Assembly: GCA_016788685.1 (NCBI GenBank)
Contig: JAEUSS010000577.1
Span: 1 to 14,464 of the forward strand
Reading direction: 5' to 3'
Length of the DNA: 14,464 nucleotides
Source of the DNA: Prolixibacteraceae bacterium
GTDB lineage: Bacteria; Bacteroidota; Bacteroidia; Bacteroidales; Prolixibacteraceae
Both the position numbers and the translations under genes were made by a program. Of the stretch, positions 6,636 through 14,172 are shown one piece after another. The notes under the pieces are model-generated. The model searched no databases and was not told where the DNA came from. It saw nothing but the letters and a program-made list of their open reading frames with translations. How positions within the stretch are numbered: the first letter of the stretch is position 1; every line of letters begins with the position of its first letter.

Positions 6636-8414
6636 ATGAAGCCACTTAAACAAAAACTAATCCTTTCAATATTTCCGTTGCTCATTGTCTTTTGGGGCAT
6701 TTTTTTGCTGTTTTTTTTCGACCCGTTTTATTCCCGATCTTCCGATCCTGAATTTCCTTATCTGATAAACGGACTGAACTGTGCAACCCTCAACTTCAGC
6801 TACATTGGGCATACCGACCATCCCGGCACCCCGTTCCAGGTCTACAACGGAATCATCGTCCGGATTACCCATTTACTTTCAGGCAACGGAAATATCGCAC
6901 AGGACGTTTTTGCCCGCCCCGAACATTACCTGAATGCTATCTGGATATCAATGATACTGCTTCAGGCCGCACTGGTTTTTGTGGCCGGAATATCCGGGTT
7001 CAGAAGAAAGATCCCGTTCTGGCAAATTGCTTTCCTGCAGGCCGGCTTTTTATTCAACGATGTCCTGCTGTGGCTTTTTTCCCGGGCAACCCCCGATCAT
7101 TTTTTCATGATTACAGCTTTGCTTTTCATTATCGTTTACCTGAAATACGGATATAAAAACAGTTTCCCGCAAAAATTTGCATTATGGAGCGGAGTGACGA
7201 TGGCTTTGGGGCTGGCCACCAAGTTCAACTTCCTGCCGGTCCTTTTTCTTCCCTTGTTCCTGATCGGGACCTACAGGAACCGACTGATTTACATCGCCTC
7301 GGGCATCGTTTCGTTTTTTATTTTTATCGCTCCGGTCATCACTAAACTGGATGAGTTTTCCCGCTTTATCTCCGGCATATTCAGGCACGACGGGTTGTAC
7401 GGAAGCGGAGAATCGAACGTACTGAATCTCCGGAAAATGACCGAAAGTACACTCGACATTTCCAGAGTGAATCCGGAACTTTTGGTGCTCGTTTCCGCTT
7501 TGCTGGTACTCATCGTCATCGCGGTCCGGAGAAAAGAAAAAAAACACGTGTTTTTATTTGCCGGATTTCTTTTCATCATGGTCCTTCAAATCCTGATGGT
7601 TTCCAAGCATTTCAAAAACTATTATCTGGTCCCTGTTTTTACGATGTATGGCTTCATGTTTTTCATGATTTCGCTTTTCGTTTCAGAAATAATGAAAAAG
7701 AAAAGCCAGCTGTTACTGGTCTGTAACATTCTGTCGGTTCTGTTTATCATCAGCACAGTTGCAAAAACAACCCGCGATTATCCGGCTATTGTGCAACAAA
7801 TCGGACAACGGAACGAGATACGCACGTTTGTTAATGCAAACATCCCGAAAACAGATTACTGGTTTATTGAACCAACCTGGGAAAGCGGACCGCATGTTGA
7901 AAACGCTGTCGTTTACGGACTGAGTTATTGTGCCCACCGGGACAAATACCTTCCGCAACTGCTGGCCTTTAACCCGAATGTTATCACTTACGAAGGAGTC
8001 AACGAACAGGTGAAATTGTGGCGAGGAGCAGCCGTAAGTCTCGACAGCGTGGTGGCAACCGGACGAAACATCCACATTTATTCCACTCCTGAAAGGCATG
8101 CGTCTGTTTTGCTGCAAATGACAACGGCTGCCGCTGACCGAAACAATCTTCAGCTTTCAGTCGACACCATTTTCTCCGACAGCGAAACACATAGCAGAAT
8201 TATCCGGATCAGGGCGATAAATTCAAACTCCGGCTGGACTCCACTCGATGTTCTTACCGAGACCCGGCAACAAAAGATCAACGCATTCATTCACGCGATA
8301 AAAAGTACGCCTGAATGGCTTGAGGATGTAAAAGAAAAAGCTAATCAGAAGAATATTCCGCTCGATTCGATGATCTTACTGGATGCAATCTGGATGACCG
8401 ATTCAGAAAAATAA
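6636..8414 (+). CDS. Large GT-C/GT39-like membrane protein with soluble C-terminal domain
   Basis: A 592-residue membrane protein: a hydrophobic segment at about 8-28, several more to about residue 375, then a soluble region of about 215 residues. The first loop has SDPEFPYL (36-43, with D37 in the place of the GT-C catalytic acid) and HTDHPGTP (59-66). Later come FSRATPDHF (148-156), resembling the R-x-x-PD segment of GT39-like proteins, and KHFKNYYLVP (324-333), resembling their K-H-x-x-YYL-P loop. This supports a lipid-linked-sugar-dependent transferase, though less strongly than for the gene at 2581. The C-terminal part contains no motif I recognise. As the last gene of the run it ends 36 bases before a gene on the other strand, and no obvious terminator lies between them. 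Confidence 0.6.
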   Translation: MKPLKQKLILSIFPLLIVFWGIFLLFFFDPFYSRSSDPEFPYLINGLNCATLNFSYIGHTDHPGTPFQVYNGIIVRITHLLSGNGNIAQDVFARPEHYLNAIWISMILLQAALVFVAGISGFRRKIPFWQIAFLQAGFLFNDVLLWLFSRATPDHFFMITALLFIIVYLKYGYKNSFPQKFALWSGVTMALGLATKFNFLPVLFLPLFLIGTYRNRLIYIASGIVSFFIFIAPVITKLDEFSRFISGIFRHDGLYGSGESNVLNLRKMTESTLDISRVNPELLVLVSALLVLIVIAVRRKEKKHVFLFAGFLFIMVLQILMVSKHFKNYYLVPVFTMYGFMFFMISLFVSEIMKKKSQLLLVCNILSVLFIISTVAKTTRDYPAIVQQIGQRNEIRTFVNANIPKTDYWFIEPTWESGPHVENAVVYGLSYCAHRDKYLPQLLAFNPNVITYEGVNEQVKLWRGAAVSLDSVVATGRNIHIYSTPERHASVLLQMTTAAADRNNLQLSVDTIFSDSETHSRIIRIRAINSNSGWTPLDVLTETRQQKINAFIHAIKSTPEWLEDVKEKANQKNIPLDSMILLDAIWMTDSEK

Positions 8415-8450
8415 GCTAAACCTCCACCCCTGTCATTTCTGCCGTTCCGG

Positions 8451-9011
8451 TCAGCCCAGCTGTTTTTCGGACACTGGTTGATAAACTGGTCCGTGAGATG
8501 TTGAGACGCTTTCGTATAATACAAGCCGGTCAACGGCAACGGTTCCGAAGTCGAAATCCTGAAACTCGCTAAGCACCGATTCCAATGAGTTTCGGTGTTC
8601 GAGATGTTTGACGCGGGCAATGGTCAGATGCGGTTTCAGCGGTTTCCGGTCGTATTCAAATCCGTTTTCCCGAAGCAATTCTCCCAACTGCTCATAGGCC
8701 GGCATCAACGATTCCAGGCCTTCGAGCCCCAGCCACAAAACTTTCGGACTGCGCTGATCAGGAAACACGCCGATACCTTTCAATCCGGCACGAAATCCGG
8801 AAACAGCCTGAAACGATTCATCGATTAAATTCCGGAGCGCAGCGATCCGGTCAACCGAGGTGTTTCCCAGAAAAAACAGGGTGATGTGCCAGTTTTCGTA
8901 TCGGCTCCAACTGATCCGGTTCGTGTTCAACTGCCGGTCGTTTCTCCAGGTTGCAGCTTGCCTGGCTGCCACCTCCGACACCATTGGGATACCGATAAAG
9001 AGTCTTTTCAT
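8451..9011 (-). CDS. thpR: RNA 2',3'-cyclic phosphodiesterase (LigT/ThpR family)
   Basis: A 186-residue protein of the 2H phosphoesterase superfamily. The two catalytic H-x-T-x motifs are present and evenly placed: HITL (42-45) in ENWHITLFFLG and HLTI (128-131) in KPHLTIARVKH, the usual arrangement for bacterial ThpR. The N-terminus MKRLFIGIP is the typical first strand. Bacterial members hydrolyse 2',3'-cyclic phosphate RNA ends and can act as RNA ligases in vitro; the cellular role is poorly settled. The start is uncertain: GTG (9017), ATG (9014) and ATG (9011) follow each other in frame; I chose the last because family members usually begin MKRLF. The gene follows the ketopantoate-reductase-family gene by 16 bases and is probably in one transcript with it. 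That pairing has no obvious functional meaning. Confidence 0.88.
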   Translation of the reverse strand: MKRLFIGIPMVSEVAARQAATWRNDRQLNTNRISWSRYENWHITLFFLGNTSVDRIAALRNLIDESFQAVSGFRAGLKGIGVFPDQRSPKVLWLGLEGLESLMPAYEQLGELLRENGFEYDRKPLKPHLTIARVKHLEHRNSLESVLSEFQDFDFGTVAVDRLVLYESVSTSHGPVYQPVSEKQLG

Positions 9012-9027
9012 CATCACCGAAAGGGCT

Positions 9028-9942
9028 TTAGTGGTTGGCCTGGATGAACCGCAGCTGTTTTTCGAGTACCGAAATTTTATGCATCACAAAACCAGCTTTC
9101 AATGCGGTTTCAATCGGCTTGGAATAAATATACTCAATTTCCATCGGACGGCGGAAATCGTAATCCAGTTTCATGCTGGGTGCGTATGGTTTCATTTTGA
9201 TGGTCATGTCGATCATCTGCTGCGCCAGCGATTCTTTTAGCGGCACTCCGCACTGATTGGCTCCGCGAATCACCTCCAGCATCATTTCATACGCCAGTGC
9301 GCGGGCCGATTCATCGGCGATTAACCGATCGGTGGTTGTATTCAGCACTACGGTCATCCCGTTGAATGGAACATTCCAGACCAGTTTTTGCCAGCGCGCG
9401 AAACGCAAGTCACCGGACAGCTCGGCGTGCACACCCACCTCCAGAAAATCTTCGGCTACCTGTTTCAGGATTTCAGGATCCAGCACATTGTGCGAGCCGA
9501 TGATGAGCTTGCCGTAATCGAGGTGATGAATATGTCCGGGACCAATTTTATTCGAGCAGATAAAAGCCAGTCCTCCGGCCAACTGGACGCCGGGCAGGCG
9601 AGCCGAAAGAGTTTCTTCCAGCCCCAGTCCGTTTTGCAGCAAAACAACCACCGTTCCCGGATGCAAGAGCGGTTTTATCAGCTCCGGAAGCAGATGATTT
9701 CCGGTAGTTTTCAGGCAAACCAGAATCACATCACAAACGGGCATCCGGCTCACCGAAGGGTAAGCGTTGACTTCGGGTAAATGAAAATTGCCGTTTACCG
9801 AATCGACTTTTAAACCGTGCCTGTGCACGTGCTCAAAGTCACTCCTGAATAGAAAATGAACTTCATGCCCTTTTCTGGCCAGCATCCCGCCGTAAAAACC
9901 ACCCAAAGCTCCTGTGCCGATTATTCCATACCTGATTGCCAT
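9028..9942 (-). CDS. 2-dehydropantoate 2-reductase (ketopantoate reductase) family protein
   Basis: A 304-residue NADP-dependent oxidoreductase. The Rossmann nucleotide-binding loop is GTGALG (9-14) in IRYGIIGTGALGGFYGG. VILVCLKTTGNHLLPELI (72-89) and LLQNGLGLEE (101-110) match the family's VK-T and QNG segments. In the C-terminal helical domain, RWQKLVWNVPFN (183-194) carries the catalytic lysine K186 and substrate-contact asparagines N190 and N194, and PSMKLDYDFRRPMEIEYI (255-272) matches the PSMxxD-x-x-x-x-R-x-x-EI-x-Y signature. The start at 9942 is preferred over an upstream frame extension because the next residues form the first beta strand. The classical role is making pantoate for coenzyme A from ketopantoate, but many paralogues act on other 2-oxo acids, so I give no gene symbol. 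No other pantothenate gene is nearby. Confidence 0.85.
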   Translation of the reverse strand: MAIRYGIIGTGALGGFYGGMLARKGHEVHFLFRSDFEHVHRHGLKVDSVNGNFHLPEVNAYPSVSRMPVCDVILVCLKTTGNHLLPELIKPLLHPGTVVVLLQNGLGLEETLSARLPGVQLAGGLAFICSNKIGPGHIHHLDYGKLIIGSHNVLDPEILKQVAEDFLEVGVHAELSGDLRFARWQKLVWNVPFNGMTVVLNTTTDRLIADESARALAYEMMLEVIRGANQCGVPLKESLAQQMIDMTIKMKPYAPSMKLDYDFRRPMEIEYIYSKPIETALKAGFVMHKISVLEKQLRFIQANH

Positions 9943-9970
9943 ATCCTGAATTGTATTTTTTGTACTCAGA

Positions 9971-9978
9971 CAAAAATA
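9971..9978 (-). promoter_or_regulatory. Possible -7 box for the reductase-phosphodiesterase pair
   Basis: On the minus strand the bases read TATTTTTG, a full TAnnTTTG match about 28 bases before the ATG at 9942. No TTG or TTTG stands 19-21 bases upstream, so support is limited to one box. Confidence 0.25.
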
Positions 9979-10185
9979 AATACAAACCAATCACACGTTT
10001 ACCTCCGGTAATCGGGCAAGCACCATTGGTAACAAAAAAATTACACCCGGGTAATTCCAGAGCTCAGCTTATCCAGCCAGATCTCCGCAAAACATAAACT
10101 TCCGGATTAGTAATTATATCGGGCAAAACGAAAACTTTTTTTATTCCCCAATGGTTCTATCAGACAAACACTTAAATTTTTAACG

Positions 10186-10563
10186 ATGAAAATAGCCGTT
10201 CTGATTGTCCGGATACTGATGGGGCTGATGTTTGCATTCGCCTCAATTGTTGTACTTTTTAAACTTACTCCCCAGCCTGAACTAACCGGCGATGTTAAAA
10301 TTTTCATGGATGGAATGAAAGCCTCCGTCTACCTGATGACTGCCGTAAAAATTATCGAACTCGTTTGTGCTGTAGCTTTTCTCTCCGGAAGATTTGTTCC
10401 CCTGGCCACGGTGGTAATCTTCCCGATCATCGTAAATATCTTTCTGTTTCACGTGTTTCTGGGGCCGGAAGGATTGCCCACTGCCATATTGCTGCTGCTC
10501 GGAAACTTATTTCTGGCCTACAACTATCGTGACAAATACAAACCCATGCTGATGCCCAGATAA
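10186..10563 (+). CDS. DoxX-like small integral membrane protein
   Basis: A 125-residue protein with four predicted membrane helices (about 2-25, 46-68, 70-92 and 95-113) and a short basic tail, NYRDKYKPMLMPR. The order of features fits the DoxX/DoxD-like family: an N-terminal VRILMGLMFAFASI helix, a K-x-x-E pair in AVKIIELVCAVAFLSGRF, then a helix ending in NIFLFHVFL. Size and topology are usual for the family. Related proteins accompany oxidoreductases or quinone-linked chemistry, but most bacterial members have no defined activity. It stands alone, with a hairpin 14 bases beyond its stop and a separate promoter before the next gene, so it is probably monocistronic. The upstream region (9991-10185) shows no clear promoter match. 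Confidence 0.78.
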   Translation: MKIAVLIVRILMGLMFAFASIVVLFKLTPQPELTGDVKIFMDGMKASVYLMTAVKIIELVCAVAFLSGRFVPLATVVIFPIIVNIFLFHVFLGPEGLPTAILLLLGNLFLAYNYRDKYKPMLMPR

Positions 10564-10576
10564 ATTTAAAAACTGC

Positions 10577-10610
10577 TTACGAGTCCGTCACTAAACCGGC
10601 GGACTCGTAA
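10577..10610. terminator. Perfect 11-base-pair hairpin after the DoxX-like gene (terminator-like)
   Basis: TTACGAGTCCG (10577-10587) pairs exactly with CGGACTCGTAA (10600-10610) around a 12-base loop. On the plus strand the hairpin is not followed by a T-run, so intrinsic termination of the DoxX-like gene would be weak. Read on the minus strand it is followed by GCAGTTTTTAAATTTA, which has a short T-run. It may be a terminator, an mRNA-stabilising stem or a binding site. Confidence 0.45.
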
Positions 10611-10646
10611 CTGCTCCCGGACAAATGTTAAAAAGATGAAAATCAA

Positions 10647-10676
10647 TTGCTGCTGAAGATATTATTTCTATTTTTG
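10647..10676 (+). promoter_or_regulatory. Bacteroidota-type promoter for the small secreted protein
   Basis: TTG (10647-10649), a 19-base spacer, then TATTTTTG (10669-10676): both boxes match the Bacteroidota consensus without mismatch. The predicted start near 10683 leaves a leader of about 20 bases, which contains GGAGA (10696-10700) just before the ATG at 10702. This is the best promoter in the window. Confidence 0.6.
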
Positions 10677-10701
10677 AAAGGCTCATCAAATTCACGGAGA
10701 C

Positions 10702-11073
10702 ATGAAAACAGCGGGATTTATCTTAACCATTGGGTTACTGATTTCGGGTTCATTATCGGCTCAAACGAATTTTAATTCACCGGCTCCTTCTTTCGGGTTT
10801 AAAAAAGACAGCCTGAACTTCGGGCAGTTCCGCGACCAACAGAAGTTGTACCGTTTCCCGGGACAAAGCCAGTTTCTGACAATCCCTAAAAATAAACTGT
10901 TCACCGAAGGTCCTTCGCTGGCCTGGAATCGCCCGTCGGCCCCCCGCGTGTTTCACGACCCGAATTTCCGTATGCCGGTTGTCAAACCCAATTTTCAGTC
11001 CAACATGCCGGTGATGAAACCCGACACAAGCGTCCACTATCATCTGCTCATCAAAAAGATAGGAAAACCATAA
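10702..11073 (+). CDS. Small secreted protein of unknown function with repeated MPV-KP motif
   Basis: A 123-residue protein with a clear signal peptide: KT, a hydrophobic core GFILTIGLLISG, and a cut site after SLSA (residue 20). The mature part is rich in proline, phenylalanine and asparagine, with no cysteine and no membrane helix. Near the end the motif MPVVKPN (91-97) recurs as MPVMKPD (102-108), 11 residues apart, followed by TSVHYHLLIKKIGKP. I recall similar MPVxKPD tails in uncharacterised secreted Bacteroidota proteins, but no function is known to me. The strong promoter, the GGAGA before the ATG and the signal peptide support a real gene. It is probably transcribed alone, since the esterase downstream has its own candidate promoter. 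Location is likely periplasmic or outer-membrane-facing; it lacks a lipobox cysteine. Confidence 0.75.
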   Translation: MKTAGFILTIGLLISGSLSAQTNFNSPAPSFGFKKDSLNFGQFRDQQKLYRFPGQSQFLTIPKNKLFTEGPSLAWNRPSAPRVFHDPNFRMPVVKPNFQSNMPVMKPDTSVHYHLLIKKIGKP

Positions 11074-11148
11074 CAACATCAGGCGCGGGAAACCTCAACT
11101 CCTCCGTCCTGCACAGGAAATCAACAACTACCTGAATATTTCTTTTTA

Positions 11149-11180
11149 TTTGTTTCGGTTAAAATTATCTGATACCTTGC
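11149..11180 (+). promoter_or_regulatory. Candidate promoter for the sialate O-acetylesterase gene
   Basis: TTTG (11149-11152) is followed after 20 bases by TACCTTGC (11173-11180), which keeps the TA and the first two T bases of TAnnTTTG but differs after that. The predicted start near 11187 gives a leader of about 44 bases before the ATG at 11231. The palindrome CTCCGGAG lies inside that leader. Confidence 0.35.
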
Positions 11181-11230
11181 GTCCCCCAATCTCCGGAGAG
11201 GGAATTATCCAATCATTTATTTTAACTAAA

Positions 11231-12655
11231 ATGAAACGAATCGCATTGTCTTTTCTGACCATCCTGCTTGTTATGGTCTTCTCGGCAAATCAAGTGTCTG
11301 CCGACATCAAACTGCCAGCTGTTTTTTGCGACAACATGGTTATGCAGCAGCAAACCGAGGCCGCCATCTGGGGCAAAGCCGGCAAAAACTCAACCGTAAA
11401 AGTCACCACTTCGTGGAATAATAAAAGCTACAGCACCAAGGCATCGGCAGAAGGAAACTGGAAACTGAAAGTTACAACACCCCAAGCCGGAGGCCCGTAC
11501 GAAATTACAATAAGCGACGGGAAACCTATGAAACTGAAGAACGTTTTGATCGGCGAAGTCTGGGTTTGTTCAGGCCAGTCGAACATGGAAATGCCTACAA
11601 AAGGATTCGGAAATCAACCTGTAACGGGTTCTTCGGATGCCATTGCATTATCATCGAACCCCAACATCCGGCTTTTTACAGTCAAAAGAGCCTCTAACCT
11701 TGAAGCCCAGGACGACTTCTCCGGCGACTGGAAACTGTGTGAACCGGAAGCTGTCGGTAATTTCAGTGCCACTGCTTATTTCTTCGGACGGATGATTCAA
11801 CAGGCACTCAAAGTTCCGGTCGGACTGATCTGTACGAGCTGGAGCGGCACACGCATTGAGCCCTGGATGAGCGAGAGCGGTTTTAAAAATTTCGATTGGG
11901 TAAAACTTCCGGAGAAGAAACCGGTAGAAAATCTTTCGGTGCAAACGCCTACGGTATTATTCAATGCGATGGTCAATCCCATGGTTGGATACGGCATCCG
12001 CGGAGCCATCTGGTACCAGGGCGAATCGAACCGCAAAGAACCGCAGGAATACCAGAAACTGTTGCCCGGACTCATCGAAAACTGGCGCTCGGTGTGGGGA
12101 ATCGGCGATTTTCCTTTTTATTACGTCCAGATTGCTCCTTTCGACAATAAAACAAACGGCCTCAGCTCAGCCTATCTGCGCGAAGCCCAGCTTAAAGCCT
12201 CCAACGCACTGCCCAACATCGGAATGGCTTGCATCATGGATGCCGGAGAAAAAGAGTGTATTCATCCGGCTAACAAAGAAGCAGCAGGCAAACGGCTGGC
12301 TTTGCTGGCTATGGCGCAGGCCTACGGCATAAAGGGTATTGCATGCCAAAGCCCGGTACTGAAAGAAATGAAAATTACAGAAGGCGTTGCCAAACTAACG
12401 TTCGATCGTGCACCGCTCGGATTAACCTCCTACGGCAAAGACCTGAAATGTTTTGAAGTGGCCGGAGCTGACAAACAGTTCTATCCGGCTGAAGCCTCCA
12501 TTTCAGGATCAAACATTACCGTAAAATCAGCTTCAGTTAAAGAGCCGGTAGCGGTTCGTTACGCATTTAAGGATTTTATTGTCGGCGATTTATTCAGCAC
12601 CGAAGGGCTGCCTGTGTCGTCATTCCGCACCGACGAGTGGGAAATCGAAAAATAA
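11231..12655 (+). CDS. Sialate O-acetylesterase family SGNH hydrolase, exported
   Basis: A 474-residue protein with a signal peptide (MKRIALSFLTILLVMVFSANQVSA, cut near residue 24). An N-terminal beta-rich part (about 25-105), beginning IKLPAVFCDNMVMQQ, precedes the catalytic SGNH domain. Catalytic motifs are VWVCSGQSNMEMP with S117 as nucleophile, SWSGTRIEPW (203-212), the block GAIWYQGESN (258-267) and CIHPANK with H345. These are hallmarks of the SIAE/9-O-acetylesterase family, which removes O-acetyl groups from sialic acid or, in many Bacteroidota relatives, from plant glycans. Fold order, length and the export signal fit a periplasmic enzyme. I chose ATG 11231 over the in-frame TTG at 11150 because the signal peptide starts there and the candidate promoter overlaps the longer version. 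No glycoside hydrolase or SusC/D gene is adjacent, so the natural substrate is open. Confidence 0.9.
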   Translation: MKRIALSFLTILLVMVFSANQVSADIKLPAVFCDNMVMQQQTEAAIWGKAGKNSTVKVTTSWNNKSYSTKASAEGNWKLKVTTPQAGGPYEITISDGKPMKLKNVLIGEVWVCSGQSNMEMPTKGFGNQPVTGSSDAIALSSNPNIRLFTVKRASNLEAQDDFSGDWKLCEPEAVGNFSATAYFFGRMIQQALKVPVGLICTSWSGTRIEPWMSESGFKNFDWVKLPEKKPVENLSVQTPTVLFNAMVNPMVGYGIRGAIWYQGESNRKEPQEYQKLLPGLIENWRSVWGIGDFPFYYVQIAPFDNKTNGLSSAYLREAQLKASNALPNIGMACIMDAGEKECIHPANKEAAGKRLALLAMAQAYGIKGIACQSPVLKEMKITEGVAKLTFDRAPLGLTSYGKDLKCFEVAGADKQFYPAEASISGSNITVKSASVKEPVAVRYAFKDFIVGDLFSTEGLPVSSFRTDEWEIEK

Positions 12656-12681
12656 AGAATAACCGAATCTTCAGTAAAAAC

Positions 12682-12715
12682 AACAAAACCTCTGTCTTCA
12701 AACAGGGGTTTTGTT
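12682..12715. terminator. Strong bidirectional terminator between convergent genes
   Basis: AACAAAACCTCTGT (12682-12695) pairs over 14 positions, with one T-G wobble, with ACAGGGGTTTTGTT (12702-12715) around the loop CTTCAA. The arms carry A-runs and T-runs, so a T-tract follows the GC-rich core on either strand. It lies 26 bases after the esterase stop and 24 bases after the MFS stop on the other strand, and would end both transcripts. Confidence 0.85.
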
Positions 12716-12739
12716 ATTTACATACTCCTGAACGATCAG

Positions 12740-13933
12740 CTAATCGTTTTGAAGCGCCCTGACCCGGGAAACCAAAAGCGTAATGCCGATACCAAAAACG
12801 CCGATCACAGCGAAAGAATAACGCAATCCTGCCGCTTCCGAAATGTATCCGATCAAAGGCGGCCCCATCAGAAAACCAAGGAAACTAACGCTTGAAACAG
12901 TTGCCAAAGCGATGCCAGGCGGAACTTTGCTGTGCCTTCCGGCGGCGCTGTATACAGTTGGAACAATGCTTGAAACCCCCAGTCCGACCACCATAAAGGC
13001 AATGGTGCTTGGAATGAGATAAGGAAAAAATACAGCGGTAAACAAGCCCGAAGAAATCATCACTCCGCAGATTTGTAAAAGGCGTTTACGCCCGATCTTA
13101 GAAATCAGATAGTCGGCAACAAATCTTCCGGTTGCCATCATGATCATAAACGATGTATAACCCAGAATAACCAGAGAGGAAGGCGCTTTGACTACGTCTT
13201 TAAAATAAACGCCGCTCCAGTCGAACATGGCCCCCTCACTGGCCATGCTGCAGAAACCGATGATTCCGAGCTGAAGCAGTATTCCGTCAGGTTTGTTAAA
13301 AAACTTACGTTTGGGTTCGTCCGGGTTTGTTCCGGGTTTTCCTTTTACCAGAAACGGATAATTGAACCAGACAATAATCCCGACAATCAGGATAACAGTC
13401 AGAAAATGCCAGTACGGAGCAACTTTCAGGTTGATCATGAGCAGTCCGATAAGCGCCCCGGTGAAACCAGCCAGGCTCCACCCTCCATGGAACGAAGCCA
13501 TAATGGGACGCTGAAACAGACGTTCGGTAGATACGCCTTGCGTATTAATGGAAATGTTGCACAGGTTTCCGGCCAACCCGAACAGAAACAAGGCGATAGT
13601 CAGCTGCCAGCCTTCTCTGGCCAAGCCAACATTACTCAGGCACAACGCATAAACCGGAAGAGCAAAAAGCAATACCTTGTGGCTGCCAAAACGGGTAACC
13701 AGTCTTCCGGAAAAAGGCATCATCAGGAATTGCCCAACAGGCAAAGCAAATAAGATACTGCCCAACATGGCATCGCTAAGGTTAAGAGCCGTTTTAATAT
13801 CCGGGATACGGCTGGCCCACGATGAAAAACAGAGCCCCATGCAAAAGTATACCAGAGCCACCGCTATGCGGATTCGGTTTTTATCCGGAATCAATTCGGT
13901 CTCTATCAACTGTGTCTGAAGTTGTTGTGTCAT
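12740..13933 (-). CDS. MFS transporter, YbjJ-like
   Basis: A 397-residue inner-membrane carrier with about twelve hydrophobic helices, beginning VALVYFCMGLCFSSWASRIPDI. The pattern of the first helix, followed by LNLSDAMLGSILFALPVGQF and SGRLVTRFGSHK (the loop 2-3 motif of the major facilitator superfamily), is characteristic of YbjJ-like and fucose-permease-like families. A second such loop, ISKIGRKRLLQI, lies halfway along, marking the internal duplication. YbjJ-type proteins have no firmly assigned substrate; sugar or small-molecule transport is possible. I chose ATG 13933 because the in-frame extension upstream crosses the candidate promoter and adds non-membrane sequence. It converges with the esterase gene. 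A role in taking up sugars released by that esterase is only a guess from position. Confidence 0.87.
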   Translation of the reverse strand: MTQQLQTQLIETELIPDKNRIRIAVALVYFCMGLCFSSWASRIPDIKTALNLSDAMLGSILFALPVGQFLMMPFSGRLVTRFGSHKVLLFALPVYALCLSNVGLAREGWQLTIALFLFGLAGNLCNISINTQGVSTERLFQRPIMASFHGGWSLAGFTGALIGLLMINLKVAPYWHFLTVILIVGIIVWFNYPFLVKGKPGTNPDEPKRKFFNKPDGILLQLGIIGFCSMASEGAMFDWSGVYFKDVVKAPSSLVILGYTSFMIMMATGRFVADYLISKIGRKRLLQICGVMISSGLFTAVFFPYLIPSTIAFMVVGLGVSSIVPTVYSAAGRHSKVPPGIALATVSSVSFLGFLMGPPLIGYISEAAGLRYSFAVIGVFGIGITLLVSRVRALQND

Positions 13934-13952
13934 ATCGTTTTTTTCTGAACAA

Positions 13953-13982
13953 AAAATGTAATACTCATTCCGGATTGACCAA
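13953..13982 (-). promoter_or_regulatory. Candidate promoter for the MFS transporter
   Basis: Read on the minus strand: TTG (bases 13982-13980), a 19-base spacer, then TACATTTT (13960-13953), which matches TAnnTTTG except for the final base. The predicted start leaves a short leader of roughly 13 bases before the ATG at 13933. No Shine-Dalgarno sequence is visible. Confidence 0.42.
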
Positions 13983-14116
13983 TTCGTACCTTGCAGCGCT
14001 CTCTGTTTGCTTTTCAACCCGGCACAAAACTAGCGAAATAGTTTCTGTAACAGATTTATACAGCCGGCTTCAGGATTGAAATTAGCAATCATTTCAAAAT
14101 AGGCGACAAACAGGCA

Positions 14117-14146
14117 TAAAAAAGCCCGGTCTGTCAGACCGGGCTT
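14117..14146 (-). terminator. Intrinsic terminator of the right-hand minus-strand gene
   Basis: AAGCCCGGTCT (14122-14132) pairs perfectly with AGACCGGGCTT (14136-14146) around the loop GTC. On the minus strand the stem is followed by a run of T (complement of the A-run ending at 14123), a textbook intrinsic terminator. It lies 27 bases after the stop of the gene at 14173. Confidence 0.9.
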
Positions 14147-14172
14147 GCTCATGATTTCTGAAGATCAGAAAC

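Noticed and set aside
8451..9240. Plus-strand frames of 77 and 126 codons over the phosphodiesterase and reductase genes
   Set aside because: They are shadows of two minus-strand genes that carry full catalytic motifs.
10039..10056. Small hairpin AATTAC-loop-GTAATT between the reductase and DoxX-like genes
   Set aside because: Six base pairs with a six-base loop in AT-rich spacer is expected by chance, and nothing near it suggests a function.
11150..11230. A longer esterase starting at TTG 11150
   Set aside because: The extra 27 residues precede a perfect signal peptide and overlap the candidate promoter.
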